Positions 50,487-59,383 of a stretch of DNA of 63,885 nt are shown in pieces. Position 1 is the stretch's first letter; each line of letters begins with the position of its first letter. Source of the DNA: Bacillota bacterium (GTDB lineage Bacteria > Bacillota > Clostridia > Tissierellales > Sedimentibacteraceae); NCBI GenBank assembly GCA_023453025.1, contig JAEXUD010000055.1, forward strand, positions 1-63,885, in the 5' to 3' direction. The position numbers and the translations under genes are program-made. A model generated the notes under the pieces. That model made no database searches. It saw only the letters and a list, made by a program, of their open reading frames with translations, and was not told where the DNA came from.

Positions 50487-52661
50487 ATGAACTTTAAAGA
50501 AAAATTATTAGCTTTCATGCATAAAGAAGCATATAAGCCATTAACCATAAATGAATTGATGCAAGCTTTTGAAGTTGATGGCAGCATGAAAAAAGAAATG
50601 CTTAAAACCCTGAATGCACTGGAAGATGAAGGCAGCATAATATTTACGAGATCACACAGATATGGTATCCCGGAAAGGATGAATCTTGTTAAGGGTACCT
50701 TAGACGGAAATCAAAAGGGCTTTGCATTTTTACGGCCGGATGATATTGAAATAAATGACATATTCATTTCACCGGCAGACATGAACGGAGCAATGCATGG
50801 GGACAGAGTAATAGTAAGACCCATGAAATCTACTGAAGAAGTAAAAAGCCCGGAAGGAAAGGTAATAAGAATTATACAAAGAGCTAACGAATATGTTATA
50901 GGAACCTTTCAGAAAAGCAGGCATTTTGGTTTTGTGGTTCCCGATGATAAGAGAATAGCTTTCGATATTTTTATACCGGGAGAAGAATTTAACGGTGCTA
51001 ATACTAATGATAAGGTCAATGTTAAAATTACTGAATGGCCTGACAAACGAAAGAATCCTGAAGGCAAAATAATTGAAATAATAGGTGATATAGAAGATAC
51101 GAAGACCCATATAGAAGCAGTGCTGCTAAGCAAAAAGGTCAGACAGTTTTTCCCGGAGGATGTTATAAAAGAGGCCGTAAGAGTTTCAGCGGAAGGAATT
51201 CATGAACAGGAATACAAAAGAAGGACTGACTTGCGCGAGCTCCCGATAATAACCATAGACGGAGAAGATGCCAAGGACCTTGACGATGCGGTATATGTGG
51301 AAAAGATAAATGACAATGAATACAAGCTGGGAGTACATATAGCGGATGTAACTCATTATGTCAAGGAGGACCGCAAGCTTGACAAGGAAGCATTAAAAAG
51401 AGCAACAAGTATATATCTGGTTGACAGAGTTATACCTATGCTGCCTAAGGAGCTGTCAAACGGCGTATGCAGCCTTAGCCCAAACGAAGACAAATTAACT
51501 CTTTCATGTGAAATGATTATTAATGGCAAGGGAAATATTATTGACTACAAGATTTTTGAAAGTATAATCAGGAACCATTATCGTATGACTTACACAGATG
51601 TTTCGGATATACTTGAAAATAATGATGAAAAATTAAGCGAAAAATATAAGGACATTGTTCTGATGCTCAGACTCATGGAAGAATTAAGCTTTTTATTAAG
51701 AAAGAAAAGAGAAGCAAGAGGAGCCATTGATTTTGATTTTCCTGAAACTAAAATCATATATGATGAAACAGGCAAGGCAGTTGATGTAACCAAGTACGAA
51801 AGACGTGTTTCCAACAAAATAATTGAGGAATTCATGCTTGCATGCAATGAAACAGTTGCAGAGCATTATTATTGGCTGAATATGCCGTTTGTCTACAGAA
51901 TACACGAGGACCCTGACGAAGCAAAAATGTATGAATTTAACACATTGATACATAATTTAGGCTATTCACTAAAAGGTGTAAACAATGAAATTCATCCCAG
52001 AGAGCTTCAACAGTTATTAATAAAAATAAAAGGCACCAAGGAAGAAAGCTTAATTAACAATATGATGCTTCGGTCCTTGAGAAAAGCTATTTATTCATCC
52101 TCAAGCACAGAGCATTTTGGATTGGCTGCTCAGTATTATTGCCATTTCACATCACCAATAAGAAGATACCCTGATTTGCAGATACATCGCATAATTAAAG
52201 GTCAGCTCAACGGGAAGCTTTCAGAGGAAGATTATCACAAACTGGCAGAAAGAACCGCAATTGTTGCCGAGCAGTCCTCTACAATGGAAAGAATTGCAGA
52301 TGAAATTGAAAGAGAATGTGATAAAATTAAGATTGCAGAATATATGTCTGACAAGATCGGAGAAGAGTATGACGGTGTTGTATCAGGGGTAACAAGCTTT
52401 GGTATGTTTGCAGAGCTTGAAAATTCAGTTGAAGGCCTTGTACACATATCCAATATGGTTGATGATTTCTATATTTTTAACAACGAAAGAAGAGAGCTTT
52501 ATGGTCAAACCAGCGGAAAAGTTTTTAAAATTGGTGACAAGGTCAGAATAAGAGTTGAAGGTGTAAGCATTGCAAGGGCTGAAATTGACTTTGTATTAAT
52601 TGATGAATTCGAAAAAAATGAAACAAAAAAAGAAGAAAAAGAGCTGTCGGGTATACACTGA
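50487..52661 (+). CDS. rnr: Ribonuclease R
   Basis: A 724-residue 3'-to-5' exoribonuclease. An N-terminal helix-turn-helix (about 10-60), two cold-shock domains (70-220), the RNB catalytic core with TIDGEDAKDLDDAVYVE near 255 (Asp ligands) and HFTSPIRRYPDLQIHR near 553, and a C-terminal S1 domain (GEEYDGVVSGVTSFGMFAEL near 627). It degrades structured RNA and, with SmpB-tmRNA encoded just downstream, clears mRNA from stalled ribosomes. Start after TAGGAGAG. Confidence 0.95.
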   Translation: MNFKEKLLAFMHKEAYKPLTINELMQAFEVDGSMKKEMLKTLNALEDEGSIIFTRSHRYGIPERMNLVKGTLDGNQKGFAFLRPDDIEINDIFISPADMNGAMHGDRVIVRPMKSTEEVKSPEGKVIRIIQRANEYVIGTFQKSRHFGFVVPDDKRIAFDIFIPGEEFNGANTNDKVNVKITEWPDKRKNPEGKIIEIIGDIEDTKTHIEAVLLSKKVRQFFPEDVIKEAVRVSAEGIHEQEYKRRTDLRELPIITIDGEDAKDLDDAVYVEKINDNEYKLGVHIADVTHYVKEDRKLDKEALKRATSIYLVDRVIPMLPKELSNGVCSLSPNEDKLTLSCEMIINGKGNIIDYKIFESIIRNHYRMTYTDVSDILENNDEKLSEKYKDIVLMLRLMEELSFLLRKKREARGAIDFDFPETKIIYDETGKAVDVTKYERRVSNKIIEEFMLACNETVAEHYYWLNMPFVYRIHEDPDEAKMYEFNTLIHNLGYSLKGVNNEIHPRELQQLLIKIKGTKEESLINNMMLRSLRKAIYSSSSTEHFGLAAQYYCHFTSPIRRYPDLQIHRIIKGQLNGKLSEEDYHKLAERTAIVAEQSSTMERIADEIERECDKIKIAEYMSDKIGEEYDGVVSGVTSFGMFAELENSVEGLVHISNMVDDFYIFNNERRELYGQTSGKVFKIGDKVRIRVEGVSIARAEIDFVLIDEFEKNETKKEEKELSGIH

Positions 52662-52845
52662 TAAAATTAAACTTACTTTAAGAAATATAATATATAATTA
52701 AGCTACAGTAAAAAAGGAGCGATTAGCGTCGTTCCTTACAATTGAATATATCAATTTGCAGTTGCTATAATTTCTGCCATATTTATAAATCTGTGCCAAA
52801 AAGAAAATTTGCTAAAATGTGTAACTTCAACAATGAATCTGGCAT

Positions 52846-52874
52846 TTGACATAATAAAATTTTAATGCTATAAT
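52846..52874 (+). promoter_or_regulatory. Sigma-A promoter of smpB
   Basis: TTGACA (52846-52851), 17-bp spacer, TATAAT (52869-52874), a perfect consensus, ending 28 bp before the GTG start of smpB. Confidence 0.85.
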
Positions 52875-52902
52875 CATCCTACACTGTTTGGTAGGTGATA
52901 AT

Positions 52903-53352
52903 GTGGCTGATAACTTTAAGAATGTTGCAAGCAATAAAAAAGCATATCATGAATATTTTATAGAAGATAAATATGAAGCCGGAATAGTTCTTGTAGGTAC
53001 AGAAGTAAAATCTATAAGACAAGGTAAAGTTAACTTAAAGGATAGTTATGTAAACATAAAAGATGGTGAAGCATATGTATTTAATATGCACATCAGCCCT
53101 TATGAAAAAGGCAACATATATAACGTTGATCCCTTAAGGCCCAGGAAGCTTTTATTAAACAAAAGAGAAATAAGAAAGCTGATTGGTCTGGTAACATTAA
53201 AAGGATATTCATTAATACCGTTAAGCTTATATCTCAAAAATGGTCTTGTAAAAATGGAAATGGCCGTGGCAAAAGGCAAGAAAAATTACGACAAGCGTCA
53301 GGATATTGCTAAAAAAGATGCCGAACGCCGCATGCAAAGACGAGACGATTAA
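52903..53352 (+). CDS. smpB: SsrA-binding protein SmpB
   Basis: A 149-residue tmRNA partner. NKKAYHEYFIEDKYEAGIVL near 10, LVGTEVKSIRQGKVNLKDSY near 29 and the basic tail KGKKNYDKRQDIAKKDAERR are typical. The GTG at 52903 is the better start; a TTG at 52888 is in frame but precedes the AGGTGA sequence. Spacing from AGGTGA to GTG is short (four bases). The ssrA gene starts 8 bp after its stop, so both may be transcribed together. Confidence 0.95.
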   Translation: MADNFKNVASNKKAYHEYFIEDKYEAGIVLVGTEVKSIRQGKVNLKDSYVNIKDGEAYVFNMHISPYEKGNIYNVDPLRPRKLLLNKREIRKLIGLVTLKGYSLIPLSLYLKNGLVKMEMAVAKGKKNYDKRQDIAKKDAERRMQRRDD

Positions 53353-53359
53353 TTATTAC

Positions 53360-53710
53360 GGGGGCGTAAATGGTTTCGACGGGGGTATAGAAGGAAGATA
53401 AGCGAGTCGTTGTCGCCAAACAACGAAAAAAGTGGCAAAAAAATAAACGCAAAAGAAAATAATAATTTAGCATTCGCAGCGTAAGCTGCCGGCTTGTCCC
53501 GGTTAGACGACCTGCAGTCTGATTAGGGGCATCATTTAAAGCAGGGAACGACTTAAGGGATTCTTCGACCTTAAGTTGTACAATTGGAGATAGCCGATAC
53601 ATCAGCTTGACGATAAGCGGGTGTTGAGGCGAAGCTTAAATTATCGTCTGTACTCGGAGAAAGTCTTGTGGAAATATTTTCGGACGTGGGTTCGACTCCC
53701 ACCGCCTCCA
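53360..53710 (+). ncRNA. ssrA: tmRNA (transfer-messenger RNA)
   Basis: A 351-base tmRNA. The 5' GGGGGCGTAAATGGTTTCGA and 3' GGTTCGACTCCCACCGCCTCCA strands pair as the tRNA-like acceptor (one G-T). The tag reading frame is at 53449-53484 and reads AKENNNLAFAA followed by TAA, giving a degradation tag ending in LAFAA. CCA is not encoded. It rescues stalled ribosomes with SmpB and RNase R encoded upstream. Confidence 0.97.
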
Positions 53711-53715
53711 TCTTC

Positions 53716-53747
53716 AAAACCACGACAGAATATGTCGTGGTTTTTTA
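53716..53747 (+). terminator. Rho-independent terminator of ssrA
   Basis: AAAACCACGACA-GAATA-TGTCGTGGTTTTTT, a perfect 12-bp stem with a T run. Confidence 0.92.
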
Positions 53748-53813
53748 TGGTGTGCCCAGCACAGGCGACAGCCAGTCAGAAACAGTTTAAATAGTGAGGA
53801 TGTGTTGGTTTTT

Positions 53814-54242
53814 CTATTTCTTAAAAATAACAATTCCTGCAATCATCAGAGCTACACCGATTAGCTTGCTCCATTCAAAGCACAGTTTCTCAGTACCAAA
53901 CAATCCAAAAGCCTCTATTATGCAGGAAACTACAAGCTGTGCCAATAAAATTAACATTGTAGCATATATGGGGCCTAAATTTGATATGCTTTTAATAACG
54001 GTGAATGTAATAAAAGCACCGATTACACCGCCAAATAAATATAACTTATTACTGACATTAAATACTGAAAGTAAATTTTCCCGGCCGGTAAAAAACCACA
54101 TACCTATGCTTACAATAAAAGCTGTTAATTGTACCCAGCTGTTTGTAGCCCACATATTTGATGAATCCATTACACGAGTATTAAAGACACCTTGAACACT
54201 CATTAACAATCCGGCTAACAATGCAAAAAAAATACCCAACAT
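53814..54242 (-). CDS. DMT-family (DUF606/YdcZ-type) membrane protein
   Basis: A 142-residue membrane protein with five hydrophobic segments. The opening LGIFFALLAGLLMSVQGVFNTRV and the terminal IGVALMIAGIVIFKK resemble the YdcZ/DUF606 half-size members of the drug/metabolite transporter superfamily, which act as homo- or heterodimers. The substrate is unknown. ATG 54242 is the better start, since AATAGGAG precedes it. It is the only minus-strand gene here and faces the tmRNA terminator. Confidence 0.8.
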   Translation of the reverse strand: MLGIFFALLAGLLMSVQGVFNTRVMDSSNMWATNSWVQLTAFIVSIGMWFFTGRENLLSVFNVSNKLYLFGGVIGAFITFTVIKSISNLGPIYATMLILLAQLVVSCIIEAFGLFGTEKLCFEWSKLIGVALMIAGIVIFKK

Positions 54243-54517
54243 ATTTATACTCCTATTCAAAAATGATATTATGGTATAGTATTCCTCAAAAAGTTAATTT
54301 AAATAAAATTACTTCGCACAGCTTTAGGAAAAATTTAAAAAATAATTTTTATCTGTCATTCTGAATATGAAGCATGAAGAATTCTGCATTTCAGCAATAA
54401 TTTACGACTGCCATTTAAATTTTCAGATTATTGTAGAAGTTTAAATTTAATTACTATATAATGTATTAATAAATCATAGAAGGATAACAATTATGTCATT
54501 GTCAGGAGATGGGAATT

Positions 54518-55699
54518 ATGATTGAAACAGACAAAAAAATACCAACAACGTATTTTATTAAACTTTTATCGGTATCAGGGGCACATTTTTTAAATGATTT
54601 TTATATGAATTTAATTCCGCCTATACTTTTTTTATTTGCATATTCACTCGGATTAAGTCTATCTCAGCAAGCATTTATAGCCTTTATAATAACAAGCAGC
54701 GGTAATTTTGTCCAGCCGGTTATCGGTTATTTGGTAGACAGAAGAGGAGAGCCGTGGTTATTAATACTTTCTTTGCTATGGATTGCATTCTGGATGTCAC
54801 TATCCGGTATAGTCAGCAATTATTATCTATTGGCTTTTATTACCGGGTTAGGTGCACTGGCATCTGCGTTATTTCATCCGTTAGGGTCTGCAGTGGCTGT
54901 AAAGCTGGCAAATAAATCACGAGGTACGAGCCTATCTATTTTTATGACAATCGGCGGTTTTGCTGCATCAATTTCACCTATAATTGCCATACCTGCAGTA
55001 AAAACATATGGCCTTGGCGTACTTATTTATTTCATGATTCCGGGCATAATCGGTGCCTTATTTATGTTTTTGGCACAACTTCATAAAGTAGAGATTAAAC
55101 AAACTAAATCTGAAAAAACTGAGAAACGTGGTGAATTTAATTTTACTGTCACTAAGTTCATATCTTTCTTGGTTTTTATTTCATCCAGTAAAATATTGAT
55201 TCGCAGTTATTTAATTACCTTCGGCGTGCAGGTTATGTTATTGAAGCAAGTGGACATCAGTATTGCCGGTATTGTATTATCTATATATTTACTTACTAAT
55301 TCACTTGGAACAATAATCGGAGGCTACTTAAATGATAAATATGGAAGCAAGAAAATTTTAGTGATATTTAATATAATGGCATTGTTATGTATGGCAATCA
55401 TCATATTCTTTGACGGAACTGTTATGGCCATAGGATTTTTGCTGATGGGGTTAGCCTTAAGCGGTTCAAATACTGCTAATATAGTTATGTCATATGAGTT
55501 GATGCCGGAGAATTTAAATACTGCAACAGGATTAATGATGGGTCTTGCGGGAGGGCTCGGAGGATTAGTAATGCTTTTATTTGGCAAGTTAGCGGATAAA
55601 AATGGATTAATCGCCAGCACCTCATATTTGATAATACCTCTGTTGCTGATTGTAGTAATTGCATCATTATTGCCAAATAAGAAATTAGTTGAAAAATAG
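54518..55699 (+). CDS. MFS transporter (fosmidomycin-resistance-type)
   Basis: A 393-residue major facilitator transporter with twelve hydrophobic segments. The early motif GAHFLNDFYMNLIPPILF near 22 and DRRGEPWLL near 75 resemble the Fsr (fosmidomycin resistance) subfamily of MFS exporters. The substrate is unknown and drug resistance should not be assumed. ATG 54518 is chosen since AGGAGATGGG precedes it; ATG 54509 overlaps that site. A fragment of a TGTCATTCTGA repeat (54354) and no strong promoter is seen in the 275-bp region upstream. Confidence 0.85.
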   Translation: MIETDKKIPTTYFIKLLSVSGAHFLNDFYMNLIPPILFLFAYSLGLSLSQQAFIAFIITSSGNFVQPVIGYLVDRRGEPWLLILSLLWIAFWMSLSGIVSNYYLLAFITGLGALASALFHPLGSAVAVKLANKSRGTSLSIFMTIGGFAASISPIIAIPAVKTYGLGVLIYFMIPGIIGALFMFLAQLHKVEIKQTKSEKTEKRGEFNFTVTKFISFLVFISSSKILIRSYLITFGVQVMLLKQVDISIAGIVLSIYLLTNSLGTIIGGYLNDKYGSKKILVIFNIMALLCMAIIIFFDGTVMAIGFLLMGLALSGSNTANIVMSYELMPENLNTATGLMMGLAGGLGGLVMLLFGKLADKNGLIASTSYLIIPLLLIVVIASLLPNKKLVEK

Positions 55700-55837
55700 G
55701 ATGAAGCGATTATTGCAGAAATTTATATGTATATACAATACAATAGCAATTGATTTGCAATTGCAGTAAATATATTGAAACTTAATTTTTAAGAAGAATG
55801 TTGAGTAATAAGCTTTATGAATAAGGAGGTAAGGTAA

Positions 55838-56149
55838 ATGGATTCAACATTAATAATTGCTGTATATATGCCATTATTTATAATACTTGTTATTATTCTA
55901 CCTCAGCAGCATAACATGCTAGACTTAGCAGTTCAAAAATTAAGAATGAGAAAGGAGTTAATGATTATGACCAACGAGGTAATTAAAAGATATGTAGGAA
56001 GAAAATGCAAATTATCAACAGGTTCATTCGGAACAACCGTAGCAGGCAAAATAATTGAAGTAAACGAAAATTGGATTGAGGTTGAGACTAAAAATGGTAT
56101 TGAACTAATAAATGCGGAATTTGTGCAAAGCATTAAAATTACTCAATAA
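55838..56149 (+). CDS. Small membrane protein with C-terminal beta-barrel-like domain
   Basis: A 103-residue protein I cannot name. One membrane segment (about 4-20) is followed by a short basic linker and, from residue 44, a compact domain with repeated beta strands (KRYVGRKCKLSTGSFGTTV, then GKIIEVNENWIEVETKNGIEL) that looks like a small SH3/Sm-like barrel. An internal ATG at 55967 with AAAGGAG upstream could give a soluble 60-residue form of the barrel alone; both starts have good ribosome binding sites. It precedes mnmH by 48 bp. Confidence 0.65.
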   Translation: MDSTLIIAVYMPLFIILVIILPQQHNMLDLAVQKLRMRKELMIMTNEVIKRYVGRKCKLSTGSFGTTVAGKIIEVNENWIEVETKNGIELINAEFVQSIKITQ

Positions 56150-56197
56150 GAACATAGTCAATGTACACTTGATAAATGTAACGAAAGGAATTTTATT

Positions 56198-57229
56198 TTG
56201 ACAACAGTAAAATATAATGAAGCAAGAGATGACTTTTTTTTCATTGATGTTAGAAGCCCTTCTGAATATAATGACGATACTATACCTGGAGCAGTTAATG
56301 TACCGCTATTAAATGATGAAGAAAGAAAAGAAATTGGAACAACCTATGTGAAAGTGGGAAAGATTGAAGCAAAGAGAATCGGAGTTAAACTGGTATCACC
56401 TAAAATGCCTGATATGTTTGAACAAATAATAGATTTTAAATATAAGCATGGCAAAATAGCTGCATTTTGTGCAAGAGGCGGCTACAGAAGTACATATTTT
56501 GCTTCTGTTTTCAGTTCAATCGGCGTACCTATCTATCAGCTCGAAGGTGGTTATAAAAGCTTTCGAAGTGAAGTTATAAAAGAACTTCCAAGATTGAATG
56601 ACAAAATCAATTATATAACGGTTAACGGAAATACTGGAGTGGGAAAAACAAATATACTTAAAAACCTGCAGAGGCTTGGATGTTCGGTATTGGATTTAGA
56701 AGGAGCCGCAAACCACAGAGGCTCAATTTTAGGAAGCATAGGAATAGGGAACTGCAATTCTCAAAAAAAATTTGAAACAAATATTTACGATCAGCTGATG
56801 AAAGCGAAGTACAATTACGTGTTCGTAGAAGCTGAAAGCCAAAAAATAGGCAGCGTAACCGTTCCTAAGTTTATTTCTGAGAAAATGAGGAATGGAATTC
56901 AGATATTCATAGATGCTGATATTGAATACAGAATTGAAAATCTTAAAAATGATTATGTTTTAAACGAAGATTGGAAGACAGAATCCATAAATGCAATGGA
57001 TAAATTGAACAAGTATATATCAAAGGAAAAAATAGATATTTTAAAAGGTGAAATTTTAACAGGAAATTTTGATTATGTTGCAAAAGAACTAATGAAAAAA
57101 TACTATGATCCAATGTATAATTTCAAGTCTGACAAACTAAATTATGCAGAAAAATTTATAGCTGAAATAAACAGTGAAAATACTGCAATGGAAATATTTA
57201 AATGGTACGACAAAATATCATATTCATAA
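56198..57229 (+). CDS. mnmH: tRNA 2-selenouridine synthase MnmH (SelU)
   Basis: A 343-residue two-domain enzyme. The rhodanese domain has DVRSPSEYNDDTIPGAVNVP near 12 and the catalytic cysteine in AAFCARGGYRST near 90, and the P-loop domain starts VNGNTGVGKTNIL near 147. It replaces sulfur with selenium at the wobble uridine of some tRNAs using selenophosphate, the same donor that feeds selenocysteine for GrdA and GrdB. The start is TTG 56198 after AAAGGAA. A terminator follows. Confidence 0.94.
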   Translation: MTTVKYNEARDDFFFIDVRSPSEYNDDTIPGAVNVPLLNDEERKEIGTTYVKVGKIEAKRIGVKLVSPKMPDMFEQIIDFKYKHGKIAAFCARGGYRSTYFASVFSSIGVPIYQLEGGYKSFRSEVIKELPRLNDKINYITVNGNTGVGKTNILKNLQRLGCSVLDLEGAANHRGSILGSIGIGNCNSQKKFETNIYDQLMKAKYNYVFVEAESQKIGSVTVPKFISEKMRNGIQIFIDADIEYRIENLKNDYVLNEDWKTESINAMDKLNKYISKEKIDILKGEILTGNFDYVAKELMKKYYDPMYNFKSDKLNYAEKFIAEINSENTAMEIFKWYDKISYS

Positions 57230-57231
57230 AG

Positions 57232-57254
57232 AGAAGCTGGCAAAACCAGCTTCT
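57232..57254. terminator. Bidirectional hairpin between mnmH and the LysM gene
   Basis: AGAAGCTGG-CAAAA-CCAGCTTCT, a perfect 9-bp stem directly after the mnmH stop and directly before the end of the convergent LysM gene. T runs are short, so strength is uncertain. Confidence 0.65.
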
Positions 57255-57263
57255 TTGAATTAT

Positions 57264-57596
57264 TTATCTAAGTGATGCAGTCACAACCAATTGCTGTCCT
57301 GGATAAATTATATATGGAGGATACAAGTAGTTGAACCTGATAATATTGTCTGTATTTGTACCGAATTTTCTTGCTATACTATAAACCGAATCTCCGGGAA
57401 CAACAGTGTAAATAATTGCCTCCGGAGGAGATAATGGGATAACAATATTTTGTCCTGGATAAATCATATTAATATTTGGAATTGAATTGAATTTCAATAT
57501 ATTTTCTAGGGTGGTATTATAATTATAAGCTATTTTAAAAAGGCTATCTCCCGGCTCTACAGTATAATTTAATGTGCCAAAATATGCTGTTGACAT
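57264..57596 (-). CDS. LysM-repeat protein
   Basis: A 110-residue protein with two LysM repeats, YTVEPGDSLFKIAYNYNT near 10 and YTVVPGDSVYSIARKFGT near 62, each followed by the MIYPGQNIVIP or IIYPGQQLVV strand. LysM binds N-acetylglucosamine in peptidoglycan or spore cortex. There is no signal peptide, so it may be cytoplasmic during sporulation or exported by other means. ATG 57596 is chosen for its spacing to AAAGGAG; ATG 57602 would be too close. Confidence 0.88.
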   Translation of the reverse strand: MSTAYFGTLNYTVEPGDSLFKIAYNYNTTLENILKFNSIPNINMIYPGQNIVIPLSPPEAIIYTVVPGDSVYSIARKFGTNTDNIIRFNYLYPPYIIYPGQQLVVTASLR

Positions 57597-57648
57597 AAAC
57601 ATTACTCCTTTACTTAAATAATATATTTTATGCCATATTAATAGGAGT

Positions 57649-57797
57649 GTTAATTACTATTGAAAATACTAATTATAAAGCTCATTGAGGCTAAAAATCC
57701 TACTTACGAACTCGCTGACGCTCAAACAGCGCAAGCTGCTTAACGAATTATAGTAGTGTCCTGCAAATATTTTTATAGATTGACTGTGTATAGTAAC
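57649..57797. repeat. Dispersed palindromic element, copy C
   Basis: TACTATTGAAAATACTAATT and AAAGCTCATTGAGGCTAAAA on the left, ATAGTAGTGTCCTGCAAATA and GACTGTGTATAGTAAC on the right, match copies A and B. A roughly 40-bp insertion (CGAACTCGCTGACGCTCAAA through CAAGCTGC) in the loop is specific to this copy, and the left arm is shortened. It lies between the LysM gene and pyrF. Confidence 0.75.
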
Positions 57798-57900
57798 AAA
57801 AAATAAGATAAGGAATGATAAGAAATTAAAAACACTTTTTAAATTTAAGATTGTGTGATATAATTATTTAGATTAAATATCCAATATTTTGGAGGATAAA

Positions 57901-58599
57901 ATGGGAAAAGATGTAATTATTGCTTGTGATTTCAGCAATAAAAATGAAGTGATTAGTTTTCTTTCAAAATTTACAGAAGAAAAGCCATATGTAAAAATTG
58001 GAATGGAGTTGTTTTATGCGGAAGGACCGGAAATAGTAAGACAAATAAAAAATATGGGTCATAAGATTTTTCTGGACCTTAAGCTTCATGACATACCTAA
58101 TACAGTAATGAAAGCAATGAAAGTATTATCAAAATTGGATGTTGATATGTGCAACTTACATGCTGCAGGTACTGCTGCTATGATGGAGGCTGCGATTAAA
58201 GGTTTGACTCGTGAGGATGGGACAAGACCGGTTTTAATAGCTGTAACACAGTTGACATCTACAAGTGAAGAAAGAATGAAGGAAGATATACTGATAGATA
58301 AACCAATGGATGAAGTAGTTACCCACTATGCCAAAAAGGCTAAAACCTCAGGATTAGACGGAGTTGTTTGTTCACCTCTGGAAGCAGGAAGGGTGCATGA
58401 GCTTTGCGGTGATGACTTTTTAACTGTAACTCCGGGTGTCAGGTTTAAAAATAAAGATGCCGGAGATCAGGTTAGAGTTACAACACCTTCAGAGGCAAAA
58501 GAGATAGGCTCTGACTATATAGTCGTCGGGAGACCTATTACAGCTTCAAATGACCCTGTAGAAGCCTATAGGAGATGTGTTAGAGAATTTGTTGGTTAA
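57901..58599 (+). CDS. pyrF: Orotidine 5'-phosphate decarboxylase
   Basis: A 232-residue TIM-barrel enzyme making UMP in pyrimidine synthesis. ACDFSNKNEVISFL at residue 8, the catalytic FLDLKLHDIPNTV near 59, and the phosphate-binding TPGVRF (near 182) and VVGRPIT near 212 are all present. ATG 57901 follows TTGGAGGAT; an in-frame start at 57889 is rejected. No other pyr genes are nearby. A small Cys protein follows 21 bp later. Confidence 0.96.
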   Translation: MGKDVIIACDFSNKNEVISFLSKFTEEKPYVKIGMELFYAEGPEIVRQIKNMGHKIFLDLKLHDIPNTVMKAMKVLSKLDVDMCNLHAAGTAAMMEAAIKGLTREDGTRPVLIAVTQLTSTSEERMKEDILIDKPMDEVVTHYAKKAKTSGLDGVVCSPLEAGRVHELCGDDFLTVTPGVRFKNKDAGDQVRVTTPSEAKEIGSDYIVVGRPITASNDPVEAYRRCVREFVG

Positions 58600-58620
58600 A
58601 AATTAATCAAGGGTGATTTT

Positions 58621-58818
58621 ATGTATGATAATTTAACACTAATGCAAGCTATAAGGAAAAAATGTCTTGAATGCAGCAATGGACAATATAAGGAAATTAA
58701 AGGCTGTATAATTGATACCTGTCCATTATATGAATTTAGAATTGGTAAAAAGCATTTAAAGAAAGACAGCAGCACATCCGAACAAATTTCATTGGATTAT
58801 TTATTTATAGAAAAATAA
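58621..58818 (+). CDS. Small cysteine-cluster protein, 65 aa
   Basis: A 65-residue protein with four cysteines arranged C-x2-C and C-x5-C: RKKCLECSNGQYKEIKGC and IIDTCPLYEFRIGKKH. This pattern, with the following CPLYxxRxGKK, recurs in phage and bacterial small proteins and looks like a structural zinc site. The function is unknown. Good ribosome binding site (AAGGGTGAT). It lies between pyrF and an orphan receiver protein. Confidence 0.7.
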   Translation: MYDNLTLMQAIRKKCLECSNGQYKEIKGCIIDTCPLYEFRIGKKHLKKDSSTSEQISLDYLFIEK

Positions 58819-58839
58819 AAAACAGGACAGGTATTATAA

Positions 58840-59190
58840 ATGAAAAAAATACTTATTGCAGATGACGAGTATTATCTCAGGATTATTTTAAAGGATTTAT
58901 TAAATTACTCAAATTATAAAATATATGAAGCTAAAAATGGTGAAGAAGCACTTGAGATAGCTGTTAAAGAAAAACCTGACATAATCCTTCTTGATATATC
59001 AATGCCTAAAATGAATGGCTATGAAGTGATGATAAGGCTTAGAGAAAAGAATATTCAAAGCAAAATAATTGTAATATCAGCTAAAGCACAAAAAACAGAT
59101 AAAGAAAAGGGATTAGCCCTGGGAGCAGATTATTATATTACCAAACCCTTTGATATAATCAGGCTATCAGACTTAATCGATGAAATATAA
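58840..59190 (+). CDS. Stand-alone response-regulator receiver protein
   Basis: A 116-residue CheY-like receiver with nothing attached. The acidic pocket is Asp9/Asp10 in IADDE, the phosphorylation site is Asp52 in LLDISMPKMNGYE, and the switch residues are Ser80 and Lys102 (YITKPFD). No sensor kinase is encoded near it. It lies 21 bp after the small Cys protein and upstream of polC; a role in signalling to an unknown partner is likely. Confidence 0.92.
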   Translation: MKKILIADDEYYLRIILKDLLNYSNYKIYEAKNGEEALEIAVKEKPDIILLDISMPKMNGYEVMIRLREKNIQSKIIVISAKAQKTDKEKGLALGADYYITKPFDIIRLSDLIDEI

Positions 59191-59383
59191 AAAAATATAA
59201 CAATTTAAAATTTGTTATGCACTCTTTAACTGTATAGCAATTTTTTCTTTTCTAAAGCTGAATTTAAAAAAGTCAGTTGTGTTTTTTTTCGTAATGTCTC
59301 TTGTGGTTCTTTTCTATATACAAGTTACAATAATTTGTTATATAATTATAAGGCGTTTTGAATTTTTGCTAAGAAGGTTAAAT

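Noticed and set aside
52715..52742. Imperfect hairpin AAGGAGCG...CGTCGTTCCTT before smpB
   Set aside because: The stem has mismatches and the run of A precedes it on the + strand; it could only be a weak minus-strand terminator with no gene to serve.
59279..59383. Hydrophobic 35-residue extension of PolC
   Set aside because: PolC has no membrane segment at this place in the family, and a ribosome binding site lies before the internal ATG at 59384.
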